A stretch of DNA of 64,000 bases from Streptomyces sp. NBC_00377 (GCF_036075115.1 NZ_CP107958.1:1612001-1676000); one strand, 5' to 3'. Shown: positions 55,355 to 64,000, counted from the first letter of the stretch. Made by a program: numbers and translations. The notes: generated from the letters alone by a model not told the origin.

Positions 55355-57148
55355 ATGCCCCACACCCCGCCGCTCAGGACACCCGCCGTGCGCCGCCGAG
55401 CAGTCCTGGCGGCCGCCGCCACGGCCGCGGCCGCCCCCGCCCTCGCCGGACTCGCCTCCACCCCGGCCTCCGCCGCCCCGCGCGGCAAGCGTCCGCGCGC
55501 CCTGCCGGGCGGCGGCGACCTCGGCCCGAACGTGCTCGTCTTCGACCCCTCGACCCCGGACATCCAGGCCCGGCTGGACGCGGTGTTCCGTGAGCAGGAG
55601 TCGGCCCAGTTCGGCACCGGACGCTACGCGTTGCTGTTCAAGCCCGGCACCTACCACGGCCTCAACGCCCAACTCGGCTTCTACACCTCGATCGCGGGCC
55701 TCGGTCTCTCCCCCGACGACACGACCATCAACGGGGACGTGACCGTCGACGCGGGCTGGTTCGGCGGCAACGCCACCCAGAACTTCTGGCGGTCGGCGGA
55801 GAACCTGGCGCTCGTCCCGGTCAGCGGCACCAACCGATGGGCCGTCGCCCAGGCGGCTCCCTTCCGCCGGATGCACATCCGCGGCGGCCTCAACCTCGCC
55901 CCGTCCGGGTACGGTTGGGCCAGCGGCGGCTACATCGCCGACAGCCGAATCGAAGGCGAGATCGGCCCGTACTCGCAACAGCAGTGGTACACCCGGGACA
56001 GCGCGATAGGCAGCTGGCTCAACGGCGTGTGGAACATGGTGTTCTCGGGGGTCGAGGGCGCCCCCGCCCAGAGTTTCCCCAACCCGCCCTACACCACACT
56101 CGACACCACCCCGGTCTCACGGGAGAAGCCGTTCCTGTACGTCGACGGCGGCGGGTACCGCGTGTTCCTGCCCGCGAAGCGGACCGACGCACGCGGCGTC
56201 AGCTGGGGCAACGGCACACCGCGCGGCAGCTCACTGCCCCTGTCACGGTTCTACGTCGCCAGGCCGGGCGTGTCCGCCGACACCCTCAACCAGGCGCTCG
56301 CACAGGGGCTGAATCTGCTGCTGACTCCGGGGATCTACCACCTCGACCAGCCGATCCGGGTGACCCGCGCCAACACCGTTGTGCTGGGCCTCGGTTACGC
56401 CACCCTGATCCCGGACAACGGCGTCACCGCGCTGAAGGTGGCCGACGTCGACGGGGTCCGGCTGGCCGGCTTCCTCGTCGACGCCGGACCGGTGAACTCC
56501 GCGACCCTGCTGGAAGTCGGTCCGCCCGGAGCCTGGCGCGACCACTCCGCGAACCCGACGACCGTCCAGGACGTGTTCGTCCGGATCGGCGGGGCGGGCC
56601 CCGGCAAGGCCACCACCAGCATGGTGGTCAACAACCGTCACACGATCGTCGACCACACCTGGGTCTGGCGCGCCGACCACGGCGAGGGCGTCGGCTGGGA
56701 GACCAACCGCGCCGACTACGGCGTCGTCGTCAACGGCCACTACGTGCTGGCCACGGGCCTGTTCGTGGAACACTTCAACAAGTACGACGTGCAGTGGAAC
56801 GGCCAGCGCGGCCGCACCATCTTCTTCCAGAACGAGAAGGCATACGACGCGCCGAACCAGGCCGCGATCCAGAACGGCACGGTGAAGGGCTACGCCGCCT
56901 ACAAGGTCGGCGCCGGCGTCACCACCCACGAGGGCTGGGGCCTCGGCAGCTACTGCTACTACAACGTCGACCCGACCATCGTCCAGCATCATGGCTTCGC
57001 CGCCCCGAACGTCCCGGGGGTGAAGTTCCACGACCTGCTGGTGGTCTCGCTGGGCGGCCAAGGACAGTACGAGCACGTCATCAATGACCTCGGGGCGCCG
57101 ACCTCGGGCACCTCGACGGTGCCCTCGACCGTGGTGTCCTACCCCTGA
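55355..57148 (+). CDS. Secreted GH55 exo-beta-1,3-glucanase
   Basis: 597 residues. Tat/Sec signal at ~12-47 ('RRRAVLAAAATAAAAPALAGLASTPASAA'). Two tandem right-handed beta-helices joined by a linker: 'NVLVFDPSTPDIQARLDAVF..ALLFKPGTYHGLNAQLGFYTSIAGLG' and 'LLLTPGIYHLDQPIRVTRANTVVLGLGYATL'. The catalytic Glu of GH55 corresponds, from memory of the Streptomyces laminarinase SacteLam55A, to E494 in 'FFQNEKAYDAP'. Some databases mislabel such proteins adenylyl cyclase. Releases glucose from beta-1,3-glucan ends, complementing the GH16 endo-enzyme. Start has GAGGAGAG upstream. Confidence 0.92.
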   Translation: MPHTPPLRTPAVRRRAVLAAAATAAAAPALAGLASTPASAAPRGKRPRALPGGGDLGPNVLVFDPSTPDIQARLDAVFREQESAQFGTGRYALLFKPGTYHGLNAQLGFYTSIAGLGLSPDDTTINGDVTVDAGWFGGNATQNFWRSAENLALVPVSGTNRWAVAQAAPFRRMHIRGGLNLAPSGYGWASGGYIADSRIEGEIGPYSQQQWYTRDSAIGSWLNGVWNMVFSGVEGAPAQSFPNPPYTTLDTTPVSREKPFLYVDGGGYRVFLPAKRTDARGVSWGNGTPRGSSLPLSRFYVARPGVSADTLNQALAQGLNLLLTPGIYHLDQPIRVTRANTVVLGLGYATLIPDNGVTALKVADVDGVRLAGFLVDAGPVNSATLLEVGPPGAWRDHSANPTTVQDVFVRIGGAGPGKATTSMVVNNRHTIVDHTWVWRADHGEGVGWETNRADYGVVVNGHYVLATGLFVEHFNKYDVQWNGQRGRTIFFQNEKAYDAPNQAAIQNGTVKGYAAYKVGAGVTTHEGWGLGSYCYYNVDPTIVQHHGFAAPNVPGVKFHDLLVVSLGGQGQYEHVINDLGAPTSGTSTVPSTVVSYP

Positions 57149-57275
57149 CCCCTGTCCCCTGGCCACCCGCCACCTGGTCCCCGACCTGCCGCTGAGCCGC
57201 GCGTTCCGATGTCCGCCCCCCGGTCCGTACCCCGTACGCCAGGCGTACGCGGCACGAACCGGCAGGCGGACCCCG

Positions 57276-57311
57276 CGCCCCACGACCTCGCGAAGGCGGG
57301 GTCGTGGGGCG
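57276..57311. terminator. 12-bp-stem convergent terminator
   Basis: CGCCCCACGACC (57276-57287) pairs perfectly with 57300-57311 over a 12-nt loop, between the convergent GH55 and EF-G genes. A separate palindrome GTACGCCAGGCGTAC lies at 57234-57248. Confidence 0.8.
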
Positions 57312-57359
57312 GCCGGGGGCCACTGCCTCGCGGGGTGGCGTCGCAGGCCCCGTCAGGAG

Positions 57360-59426
57360 CTACTGCCTCGCCGCCACCGGCGCCGGGGCGTAGCCCGTCG
57401 GCCGGGCCGAGAAGGTGCCCCGGCCCTGCGTCCGGCTCCGCAACCGGGTCGCGTAGCCGAACAGTTCGGCCAGCGGCACGGTGGCGGTGACCACCGCCGA
57501 GCCGCCGCGGACCGCCGAGTCGGTGACCCGCCCGCGCCGGGCGGCCAGGTCTCCGAGGACCCCGCCCACCGCATCCTCGGGGACGGTGACCGTCACCTCG
57601 ACGACCGGTTCCAGCACGACCATCGCACAGCCGCGCAGGGCCTCCCGCAGCCCGAGCCGGCCGGCCGTGCGGAACGCCATCTCCGAGGAGTCCTTCACAT
57701 GGGTCGCCCCGTCCGTCAGGGTGACCCGCAGCCCGGTGACCGGATGACCGCCCACGGGACCCTCGGCGAGGGCGTCCCGGCAGCCGGCCTCGACCGCACG
57801 GACGTACTCCTGCGGCACCCGTCCCCCGACGACGGCCGAGCGGAACGCGAAACCCGTGTCCGCACCGCCTTCGCCGGAATCCGCGCCGAGCGGCTCCACG
57901 TCGAGAACGACATGTGCGAACTGGCCCGCCCCGCCGTCCTGTTTGACATGCCGGAAGACCAGACCGGACACCCCGCGGGCGACCGTCTCCCGGTACGTCA
58001 CCCTCGGACGGCCGACGTTGACCTCCAGACCGAGGCTGCGGCGGATCTTCTCCACCGCGACCTCCAGATGCAGTTCACCCATGCCCGACAGGACCGTCTG
58101 ACCGGTCTCCGGGTCGGTCCGGACCACCAGCGACGGGTCCTCCTCGGCCAGTCGGCCAAGTGCCGAGGCCAGCCGGTCGGCTTCGGTGCTCGTGCGCGAC
58201 TCCACCGCCACGGAGACGACCGGGTCGGCGACCCCCGGCGGCTCCAGGACGACCGGCGCCTCCGGCGCGCTCAGAGTCGACCCCGCACGGGCCGACTTCA
58301 GCCCGACCACGGCCACGATGTCCCCCGCGACCGCGCGCTCCAGCTGGGCATGCCGGTCGGCCTGCACCCGCAGGATCCGGCCGACCCGCTCGGTACGCCG
58401 CGCGCCCGACTCCCACACCACGTCTCCCTTCTCGAGGGTGCCCGAGTACACCCGCAGGTAGGTGAGCCGACCGGTGGCGGTGGCGGCCACCTTGAACGCG
58501 AGAGCCGCGAACGGGGCCGCCGGGTCGGCGGGCCGCAGTTCGTCACCGCCAGGCACACCGCGTACGGGCGGCACGTCCAGCGGCGACGGCAGATAGGCGA
58601 CGACGGCGTCGAGCAGCGGCTCGATGCCACGGTTGCGGTAGGCCGAGCCGCACAGCACGACCACTGCGTCACCCGTGCGCGTCAGATCGCGCAGCGCACC
58701 GGAGAGGGTCTCGGCACAGAGCGTCTCGCGGTCGCAGAACTCCTCCAGTGCGGCCGGGTGGCGCTCCGCCACCGCCTCCTCCAGCAGCCGGCGGCGACGC
58801 AGCGCCTCCTCCCGCAGGTCCTCCGGTACGGCGTCCTCCACTGCGCTCTCGCCGCCGTCGCCCCAGGTCAGTGCCCGCATGCGCAGCAGGTCGACGACGC
58901 CGGTGAAGCCGTCTTCGGAGCCGATCGGCAGCTGCACCACCAGGGGAACCGGATGGAGACGTTCACGGATCGACGTCACTGCGGCGTCGAGGTCGGCGCC
59001 CACCCGGTCCAGCTTGTTGACGAACGCGATCCTCGGCACGCCGTGCCGGTCGGCCTGCCGCCACACGGACTCGCTCTGCGGCTCCACGCCCGCGACGGCG
59101 TCGAACACCGCCACCGCCCCGTCGAGCACCCGCAGCGAGCGTTCCACCTCGTCGGCGAAGTCGACGTGCCCGGGGGTGTCGATCAGGTTGACGCGGTGAC
59201 CGTCCCAGTCGCAGCTGACGGCCGCGGCGAAGATGGTGATCCCACGGTCACGCTCCTGGGGGTCGAAGTCGGTGACGGTCGTGCCGTCGTGGACCTCGCC
59301 GCGCTTGTGCGTGGTCCCGGTGGCGTACAGGATCCGCTCGGTGACGGTGGTCTTGCCGGCGTCGACGTGGGCGAGGATGCCCAGGTTGCGGACTACGGAG
59401 AGCTGACGGTCGAGGTTGTTGCGCAC
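57360..59426 (-). CDS. Second elongation factor G (FusB-type paralogue)
   Basis: 688 residues from a GTG at 59426 (AAGGGCC upstream); the longer open frame runs through the leader hairpins. GTPase motifs: G1 'AHVDAGKT' 19-26, 'DRGIT' near 60-64, G3 'DTPGH' 83-87, G4 'NKLD' 137-140, G5 'CGSAYRN'. EF-G domains III-V follow, with '[10 protein letters not shown]' and domain-IV '[14 protein letters not shown]'. It is not next to rpsL/rpsG, so it is an accessory EF-G rather than the housekeeping copy. From memory, Streptomyces carries such a second copy. Possible role in translocation under stress or antibiotic tolerance. Its leader has attenuator-like structure. Confidence 0.9.
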   Translation of the reverse strand: MRNNLDRQLSVVRNLGILAHVDAGKTTVTERILYATGTTHKRGEVHDGTTVTDFDPQERDRGITIFAAAVSCDWDGHRVNLIDTPGHVDFADEVERSLRVLDGAVAVFDAVAGVEPQSESVWRQADRHGVPRIAFVNKLDRVGADLDAAVTSIRERLHPVPLVVQLPIGSEDGFTGVVDLLRMRALTWGDGGESAVEDAVPEDLREEALRRRRLLEEAVAERHPAALEEFCDRETLCAETLSGALRDLTRTGDAVVVLCGSAYRNRGIEPLLDAVVAYLPSPLDVPPVRGVPGGDELRPADPAAPFAALAFKVAATATGRLTYLRVYSGTLEKGDVVWESGARRTERVGRILRVQADRHAQLERAVAGDIVAVVGLKSARAGSTLSAPEAPVVLEPPGVADPVVSVAVESRTSTEADRLASALGRLAEEDPSLVVRTDPETGQTVLSGMGELHLEVAVEKIRRSLGLEVNVGRPRVTYRETVARGVSGLVFRHVKQDGGAGQFAHVVLDVEPLGADSGEGGADTGFAFRSAVVGGRVPQEYVRAVEAGCRDALAEGPVGGHPVTGLRVTLTDGATHVKDSSEMAFRTAGRLGLREALRGCAMVVLEPVVEVTVTVPEDAVGGVLGDLAARRGRVTDSAVRGGSAVVTATVPLAELFGYATRLRSRTQGRGTFSARPTGYAPAPVAARQ

Positions 59427-59495
59427 GGCCCTTGGCCTTTCGGGGTGTTCCGAGAACGGGCAGCGCGATTTCCCGACGAATGCCGGAGCACGGAG

Positions 59496-59535
59496 TTGAC
59501 GCACCGCCAGACGCACTGCCTGCGCAGTGCGTCAA
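59496..59535 (-). promoter_or_regulatory. Mutually exclusive hairpins in the EF-G leader
   Basis: In transcript (minus) order: segment A at 59535-59524, B at 59519-59510, C at 59504-59496. A pairs with B (GACGCACTGC/GCAGTGCGTC, 10 bp, 4-nt loop) or, through its first 9 bases, with C (TTGACGCAC/GTGCGTCAA). The two structures cannot coexist. They lie between a 34-codon leader ORF and the EF-G start, 70-110 bases before the GTG. This is the layout of ribosome-controlled attenuation. Confidence 0.6.
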
Positions 59536-59562
59536 GGGCGCGTTGCCGTGTTCAGGGCTTCG

Positions 59563-59667
59563 TCAGGACGCCCGGTGCAGGCCGCGCAGCGAGCACCGGA
59601 CGGCCGAAGACACGAGGATCACCTCGTAGCGGGAGCGGGGAGCGACGACAGCGGTGTGGACACGCAT
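59563..59667 (-). CDS. 34-residue leader peptide candidate
   Basis: ATG at 59667 with GAGGGGAG seven bases before it; TGA at 59565-59563. The peptide starts MRVHTAVVAPRSRYEVILVS and is rich in Arg, Val and Ser with one Cys, a basic hydrophobic composition unlike random frame noise but without a run of any one amino acid. It ends 28 bases before the first hairpin segment. A stalled ribosome here would cover or free segment A. The upstream promoter may use a TACACT -10-like word near 59737. Confidence 0.55.
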   Translation of the reverse strand: MRVHTAVVAPRSRYEVILVSSAVRCSLRGLHRAS

Positions 59668-59897
59668 GGCCGGGCTCCCCTCGTTCGTCTCGGTCCGGCG
59701 CCGCCCATGTCGTGGGCCGCACTCGGTGTGGGCGAGTGTAGGGGGCAACTCGCACATGCCGCAGGTGATTTATCGCGACCGTGCCCCACGGCCTCCGCGT
59801 CGCTCGCGGCACCCCCGGCGCCGCTCCGGCACCCCTCGGCGCATCCCCGCGCATCCCCGGCACCCCGGCGCGCCCCCGCCCGGAGCGCGCCCGGCGT

Positions 59898-60596
59898 TCA
59901 GGCCGGTGTGCTCTGCGCCTGTGTGTAGAACTGCCTCCGCACCCGGCGCAGCCAGGCGTCTGCGGCGGTCTCGTCCGGCTGCTCGGGCAGTGCGCTGCGC
60001 GTCTCGGCGAACGCCTCCTCGAAGTGGCGCAGCAGCGGCGCAGCGGCTTGAGGATCGGCGGCGACCGACTCGCCGAACCTGTGGTAGCTCTCCGGGTCGT
60101 CGACACGGATCGACAACCGCCCGGTGGCGTAGAGCTCGTAGCCCTGGGTGCACAGCCGCTTGAGGTGGCGGGCGTGCTTGGCGATCCGCTTGTCCGAGGA
60201 CAGGGGGGCTTCACTGCGGTTCTGAAGTTTCCGGAACTGCTGTGTGGCATAGCCGAGATAGGCGTCGCGGACCCGCCGGGCGCTGAGCAACGTCGTGCGC
60301 AGGCCGATGAGTTCGTCGCCGAGCGGGGTCCGCACCTCGTACAGCTCGTCGGGCAGCCAGACGAGTTCCATCACGGTCGGATTGCCGCCGAGGGCGAGCC
60401 TGCACCACTTCGCCGCCTCGTGCACGGTGCGGTCGGGTGCCGTGCTGACGTGCGACTCCTTCGGCTGGTGCAGACCGAGCAGTTCGTCGGTGGGGGCGGC
60501 GAACATGCCGAGGCGGTCCACGTCGGAGCCTTCGTGGGCGAGCCCGTAGGCGGTCGAACCGACGATTCCGGACAGCAGGATGTTGGTGACGGTCAC
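59898..60596 (-). CDS. Nucleotidyltransferase (COG3541/RlaP-like)
   Basis: 232 residues from a GTG at 60596; the long open frame to the right runs through the lipoprotein gene. Minimal nucleotidyltransferase motif near the N-terminus: G13-S14-x-A-Y-G-L with D25-V-D27 in 'GSDVDRLG' as metal ligands, then 'VHEAAKWCRLALGGNPTVMELVWLPDEL' and an all-helical C-terminus. COG3541 proteins (RNA-repair associated RlaP group) may add nucleotides to RNA or small molecules. No RtcB or ligase neighbour is present here, so the repair role is not supported by context. Confidence 0.85.
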   Translation of the reverse strand: MTVTNILLSGIVGSTAYGLAHEGSDVDRLGMFAAPTDELLGLHQPKESHVSTAPDRTVHEAAKWCRLALGGNPTVMELVWLPDELYEVRTPLGDELIGLRTTLLSARRVRDAYLGYATQQFRKLQNRSEAPLSSDKRIAKHARHLKRLCTQGYELYATGRLSIRVDDPESYHRFGESVAADPQAAAPLLRHFEEAFAETRSALPEQPDETAADAWLRRVRRQFYTQAQSTPA

Positions 60597-60959
60597 AGGT
60601 GCCCCCGGTGGTTCCCCTGATGGTGTGCGCGTGCCCCCGTGGCCGGGTTGCAGGACCGCCATGATGCCCCGGCTCCCGTCTCCGGGACCACCTCGTTTTT
60701 CCCGCCGCGCCCGGCCGCCACCGTCCGTTCCCCGCGCGTCCCGCTCCGCCCGCCGGTCACCCGTACGGCTCAGTGCGCTGGTCGAGCGGCCCGGCCGGTG
60801 GTGCCGTGGAGGGGCAGAGACAGCGCCACCAGAGCTCAGACAGTGCCCGGGAAGCATCCAGGTCGACGAGAGGAAACCCTCGGGAACCCGCCCGGGGCGC
60901 GTCCACGCGGGGACCGGCCCCGCCCCGCCCCGTCCCCGAACCGTCCTCAGGAGGTATCC
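60597..60959. other. Divergent intergenic region, 363 bp
   Basis: No gene, hairpin or repeat that I would defend lies here. It must hold the promoters for the nucleotidyltransferase (minus) and the lipoprotein (plus). Right end carries the lipoprotein ribosome site AGGAGG (60950s). Confidence 0.4.
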
Positions 60960-61853
60960 GTGACCAGTCCTCGCCAGTCGTCCCGCCCGTCCACCCCGGC
61001 CCGTCCCTCCGGCCCGTCCGGTCCTGCCGGTCCGACGCGTCCCGGCCGGCCGACCCGGGTGCTGGCCGCCGCTCTGGCTGTCGGGACGCTGCTCGCCACG
61101 GCGGCGGCCTGTTCCGACGGGGACGACAGCGCGTCGAGCGCGTCGAGCGCCTCGACCTCGCCGACGGGCACACGGACCGCCGCCCCGTCCCCCACCGTCA
61201 CGCCGCTCACCCAGGCCGGCGCGCAGACGGCACTGATCACCGAGGGGGACCTGGAGGACGACTGGACGCAGGTCAAGAGCGCGGCGAGCTGGCGGGACCG
61301 GATGCTCATCGGCACGGTCGACGCCGCCCAGTTCCTCACCGGCAAGACGCAGGCCGCCGACTGCCAGCGCCTGCTGGACGGGCTCTACGACGAAGACCTC
61401 CTCGGGGCCCCGCCCGGCCCCTCGGCCCTCACCGGATTCACCGAGGGCAACTCCCGGCTGCTCTACCAGGTCGCGGCCTACCGGTCGGCCTCCCTGGACG
61501 ACTCGCTGGACTGGCTGAAGTCCCTGCCGACCGCGTGCGACCAGTTCAACGCGGTCGCCTCCGACGGGACCACCCGTACCGTGCAGGTCGTCGAGGCGTC
61601 CCTGCCCGACGCGGGCGACGCCCGGCAGGGCCTCACCGTGACGGTGGCGGGTCCCTCCGGCGGCACCCCGGTCACGCTCACCATGGACGTCGCCGTCGTA
61701 CGGGTCGGCGACGACGCGATCACGGTCACCAACGGCGGTTCGGACGGCGCGGATCACGACAGCACCAAGGCCGCGGTCAGCCATGGCACCACACGGCTCA
61801 AGGACGTACGGGAAGGCCGTTCCCCGGCGCCCGAGCCCAGCGAGTTCGACTGA
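60960..61853 (+). CDS. Lipoprotein of unknown function
   Basis: 297 residues from the GTG at 60960, directly after a consensus AGGAGG. A Pro/Ser/Arg-rich head (~30 residues) is followed by 'VLAAALAVGTLLATAAAC', a lipobox with Cys near 54, then a Ser/Thr/Ala linker. The mature region is PknH-sensor-like in pattern: 'LITEGDLEDDWTQVKSAASW', 'DCQRLLDGLYDEDLLG', 'LPTACDQFNAV' with two cysteines that could bridge, and 'GDDAITVTNGG'. Extracytoplasmic, membrane-anchored. Family not certain; two conserved Cys suggest the mycobacterial PknH extracellular-domain-like group. Confidence 0.75.
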   Translation: MTSPRQSSRPSTPARPSGPSGPAGPTRPGRPTRVLAAALAVGTLLATAAACSDGDDSASSASSASTSPTGTRTAAPSPTVTPLTQAGAQTALITEGDLEDDWTQVKSAASWRDRMLIGTVDAAQFLTGKTQAADCQRLLDGLYDEDLLGAPPGPSALTGFTEGNSRLLYQVAAYRSASLDDSLDWLKSLPTACDQFNAVASDGTTRTVQVVEASLPDAGDARQGLTVTVAGPSGGTPVTLTMDVAVVRVGDDAITVTNGGSDGADHDSTKAAVSHGTTRLKDVREGRSPAPEPSEFD

Positions 61854-61930
61854 GCGTGCCGGAGCACTCGGGCCTCTCCCCCCGCTCCGGCCTTCTTCCC
61901 CGCCTCGGGACCATGTGACATATTACTGCC

Positions 61931-63112
61931 GTGACCAAGCGACCGAGCGGTGACGTCGTGGTCGTCGGCGCCGGCATGGTGGGCGCCGCCTGCGCGCTGT
62001 ACGCGGCCCGTGCCGGGCTGGACGTGATCCTGGTCGACCGTGGCCCGGTGGCCGGCGGCACGACCGGCGCCGGTGAGGGCAACCTCCTCGTCTCCGACAA
62101 GGAGCCCGGCCCCGAACTGCAACTGGCTCTGCTGTCGGCCCGGTTGTGGAGCGAACTGGCCCAGGAGCTGGGCGGGGCCGTCGAGTACGAGCCGAAGGGC
62201 GGTCTCGTCGTCGCCTCCACGCCCCGGTCGCTCACCGCTCTGACGGAGCTGGCGTCCCGGCAGCGCGCGGCCGGTGTGACGACGGCCCAGGTGGACACGG
62301 AACAACTCCGCGAGCTGGAGCCCTGCTTGGCGCCCGGGTTCGCCGGTGGCGTGCTGTATCCGCAGGACGCCCAGGTCATGCCCACCCTGGCCGCGGCCCG
62401 CCTCGTCCGGGCCTCGGGTGCACGTCTGGAGACCGGCCGCACGGTGACCCGGGTCCTGCGCGACACCGACGGCGCCGTACGGGGCGTACGCACCGACCGG
62501 GGCGACATCCTGGCGCCGGTCGTGGTGAACGCGGCCGGCACCTGGGGGGCCGAGGTCGCCGCGCTCGCGGGGGTACGGCTGCCGGTGCTCCCCCGCCGCG
62601 GTTTCGTGCTGGTCACGGAGCCGCTGCCGCGCCGGGTGCGGCACAAGGTGTACGCAGCCGACTACGTGGCCGACGTGGCGAGCGACTCGGCGGCCCTCCA
62701 GACGTCACCGGTCGTCGAGGGGACCGCCGCCGGCCCCCTCCTGATCGGCGCGAGCCGTGAACGGGTCGGCTTCGACCGGTCCTTCTCGCTACCGGTCGTG
62801 CGCGCCCTGGCGGCGGGCGCGACAGGTCTGTTCCCGTTCCTGGAGCACGTACGGGCCATGCGCACCTACCTCGGCTTCCGCCCCTATCTGCCCGACCACC
62901 TGCCCGCCGTCGGGCCCGACCCCCGGGTGCCCGGGCTGTTCCACGCCTGCGGACACGAGGGCGCCGGCATCGGGCTCGCGACCGGCACCGGCCACCTCGT
63001 CGCGCAGACACTCACCGGCAAACGCCCCGAGGTGGACCTGAGCCCGTTCCGTCCCGACCGCTTCGACCACCCCGAGCATCGTGACCGCTTCGCCGAGGAG
63101 GCCGCGCCATGA
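61931..63112 (+). CDS. FAD-dependent amino-acid dehydrogenase, catalytic (beta) subunit
   Basis: 393 residues from a GTG at 61931. FAD motif 'VVVVGAGMVGAACALYAARAGLDVILVDRG', 'GGTTGAGEGNLLVSDKEPG', and C-terminal 'YLGFRPYLPDHLPAVGPDPRVPGLFHACGHEGAGIGLATGTGHLVAQTLTG'. Typical of DAO-family OoxB/HcnC-like subunits of heteromeric dehydrogenases acting on hydroxyproline, nopaline or sarcosine. The next two genes supply a 2Fe-2S protein and a second flavoprotein, overlapping by 4 and 8 bp. A 9-bp palindrome ATGTGACAT (61913-61921) just upstream may be an operator. Confidence 0.88.
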   Translation: MTKRPSGDVVVVGAGMVGAACALYAARAGLDVILVDRGPVAGGTTGAGEGNLLVSDKEPGPELQLALLSARLWSELAQELGGAVEYEPKGGLVVASTPRSLTALTELASRQRAAGVTTAQVDTEQLRELEPCLAPGFAGGVLYPQDAQVMPTLAAARLVRASGARLETGRTVTRVLRDTDGAVRGVRTDRGDILAPVVVNAAGTWGAEVAALAGVRLPVLPRRGFVLVTEPLPRRVRHKVYAADYVADVASDSAALQTSPVVEGTAAGPLLIGASRERVGFDRSFSLPVVRALAAGATGLFPFLEHVRAMRTYLGFRPYLPDHLPAVGPDPRVPGLFHACGHEGAGIGLATGTGHLVAQTLTGKRPEVDLSPFRPDRFDHPEHRDRFAEEAAP

Positions 63113-63408
63113 ATCCCCTGAAACCGGCCCGCGCGCACCCGGGCGCTCCGTTCACCCTCACCTTCGACAGCCGGGAGATCGAGGCGCTGCCCGGCCAGAC
63201 GATCGCCGCCGCGTTGTGGGCGTCCGGCGTCACCTCGTGGCGCACCACACGGGACGGAGGGCGGGCACGTGGCGTCTTCTGCGGCATCGGCGTGTGCTTC
63301 GACTGCCTGGTGACCGTCGACGGCCGTCCGAACCTACGGGCCTGCCTGGTACCGGCGGCGCCGGGCACGGACGTCCGGACACAGGAGGGGACGGGTCACG
63401 ATGACTGA
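63109..63408 (+). CDS. (2Fe-2S)-binding small subunit
   Basis: 99 residues, ATG overlapping the previous stop (ATGA). A ferredoxin-like cluster motif C-G-I-G-V-C-F-D-C ... C in 'GVFCGIGVCFDCLVTVDGRPNLRAC' (four Cys). The N-terminal 'FTLTFDSREIEALPGQTIAAALWASGV' is the Fer2_4 fold of heteromeric amino-acid dehydrogenases. Passes electrons from the FAD subunit to the partner flavoprotein. Confidence 0.92.
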   Translation: MNPLKPARAHPGAPFTLTFDSREIEALPGQTIAAALWASGVTSWRTTRDGGRARGVFCGIGVCFDCLVTVDGRPNLRACLVPAAPGTDVRTQEGTGHDD

Positions 63409-64000
63409 GCACCGCCCGGTGCTGGCGGTGATCGGCGCGGGCCCGGCCGGCCTCGCCGCCGCCCTGGCAGCCGGGAGCCGGGGGGTGCGCGTGGTACTGA
63501 TCGACTCCGCCGCCGAGGCGCGCGGCCAGTTCTACCGGCAGCCCGCACCGGGACTCGGCGCCCGGCGCCCACAGGCCCTTCATCACCAGCGGCGCACCTG
63601 GGAACGACTGCGTGCAGGGCTGGACACCCACCTCGCCGCCGACCGCGTGACACACCTGAGCGACCGTCATGTGTGGTGCGTGGAACGTGATTCGACCCGC
63701 TTCACCGTGCACGCGCTGGTCGGTCCGGAGCAGGAGCGGTCCGTGGCGGTCCGCGCCGACGGGGTACTGCTGGCGACCGGCGGTTACGAGAAGGTCCTGC
63801 CGTTCCCCGGCTGGACGCTGCCCGGCGTGGTCGCCGCGGGCGGCGCTCAGGCGCTGCTGAAGGGCGGGCTCGTACTGCCCGGCCGTACGGCGGTCGTGGC
63901 CGGCACGGGCCCGCTGCTGCTTCCCGTCGCCACGGGCCTGTCGGCCGCGGGCGCGCGGGTCGCCGCCCTGGTGGAGTCCACCGCTCCGGGAGCGTTCGTA
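63401..64000 (+). CDS. FAD/NAD(P)-dependent oxidoreductase, alpha subunit (partial)
   Basis: ATG at 63401 overlaps the previous stop by 8 bp; the frame is open for 200 codons to the window end, so the 3' part is missing. FAD motif 'LAVIGAGPAGLAAALAAGSRGVRVVLIDS' and 'GVLLATGGYEKVLPFPGWTLPGVVAAGGAQALLKGG', then a second dinucleotide fold 'TAVVAGTGPLLLPVATGLSAAGARVAAL', matching OoxA/HcnB-type subunits. With the two genes before it, it forms a three-part dehydrogenase, most likely for a cyclic or secondary amino acid such as cis-4-hydroxy-D-proline. Confidence 0.9.
   Translation, partial: MTEHRPVLAVIGAGPAGLAAALAAGSRGVRVVLIDSAAEARGQFYRQPAPGLGARRPQALHHQRRTWERLRAGLDTHLAADRVTHLSDRHVWCVERDSTRFTVHALVGPEQERSVAVRADGVLLATGGYEKVLPFPGWTLPGVVAAGGAQALLKGGLVLPGRTAVVAGTGPLLLPVATGLSAAGARVAALVESTAPGAFV

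Noticed and set aside
57360..59426. Tet(M)-type ribosomal protection protein
   Set aside because: EF-G signatures and 688-residue length fit EF-G better; there is no resistance context. The leader similarity alone does not justify the call.
57084..59741. An 885-codon plus-strand open frame across the EF-G gene
   Set aside because: Arg/Gly/Ala/His-rich shadow; the minus strand encodes all GTPase motifs of EF-G.
60639..60959. Upstream extension of the lipoprotein ORF
   Set aside because: The GTG at 60960 sits directly behind AGGAGG and gives a proper lipoprotein signal; the extension is Arg/Pro noise.

Overview
The window is about 72% GC by eye, with third-position GC bias, many ATGA/GTGA start-stop overlaps, and a gene complement (OpcA, Tat-secreted glycosidases, many TetR/AraC/IclR regulators, an 'SCO5389 family' protein) that points to a Streptomyces chromosome. 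It opens inside a gene and closes inside another. I see no rRNA, tRNA, CRISPR array, transposase or phage module. About 63 protein genes are supported, plus at least three gene remnants.

Layout. 1-2 kb: a LamG-type fragment and a Tat-secreted PHP-domain protein. 2.1-7.3 kb: a four-gene acyl-CoA/aromatic-type catabolic operon (SDR, amidohydrolase, CoA ligase, MaoC hydratase) with a divergent MarR gene and a following IclR gene. 7.3-11 kb: a GH16 beta-1,3-glucanase, a broken LysR gene and an AraC regulator. 11.0-19.9 kb: a complete pentose-phosphate operon tkt-tal-zwf-opcA-pgi-gnd, followed by a histidine phosphatase. 21.4-26.8 kb: a shikimate/quinate-type catabolic locus (dehydroshikimate dehydratase-HPPD fusion, shikimate dehydrogenase, TetR, MFS symporter). 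27-38.6 kb: mixed genes, including a TetR-MFS efflux pair with twin operators and a saccharopine-dehydrogenase/FAD-oxidase operon.

38.7-46.0 kb holds the most unusual block: a second-type GTP cyclohydrolase II, a creatininase-family hydrolase, a divergent 6-pyruvoyl-tetrahydropterin-synthase-like protein lacking expected active-site residues, a SAM methyltransferase, a GT4 glycosyltransferase, a UPF0104-type membrane protein, a zinc-ligand-less alcohol dehydrogenase and a CDP-alcohol phosphatidyltransferase. Four of these are translationally coupled by 4-bp overlaps. It looks like a GTP-derived small-molecule pathway joined to lipid or glycan chemistry, and it is my main candidate for an undescribed system.

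46-50 kb: a copper-type YcnI pair, a PIN-toxin/antitoxin pair and assorted small genes. 50.5-57.1 kb: a GH1 beta-glucosidase, sugar ABC transporter and GH55 exo-beta-1,3-glucanase. The GH55 gene shares a GAGAGCGCTCTC operator and identical promoter-to-operator spacing with the GH16 gene 47 kb away, so the two loci probably form one beta-1,3-glucan utilisation regulon. 57.3-59.7 kb: a second EF-G whose leader carries a 34-codon ORF and mutually exclusive hairpins. 59.9-64 kb: a minimal nucleotidyltransferase, a lipoprotein, and the start of a three-subunit FAD/2Fe-2S amino-acid (hydroxyproline-type) dehydrogenase operon.
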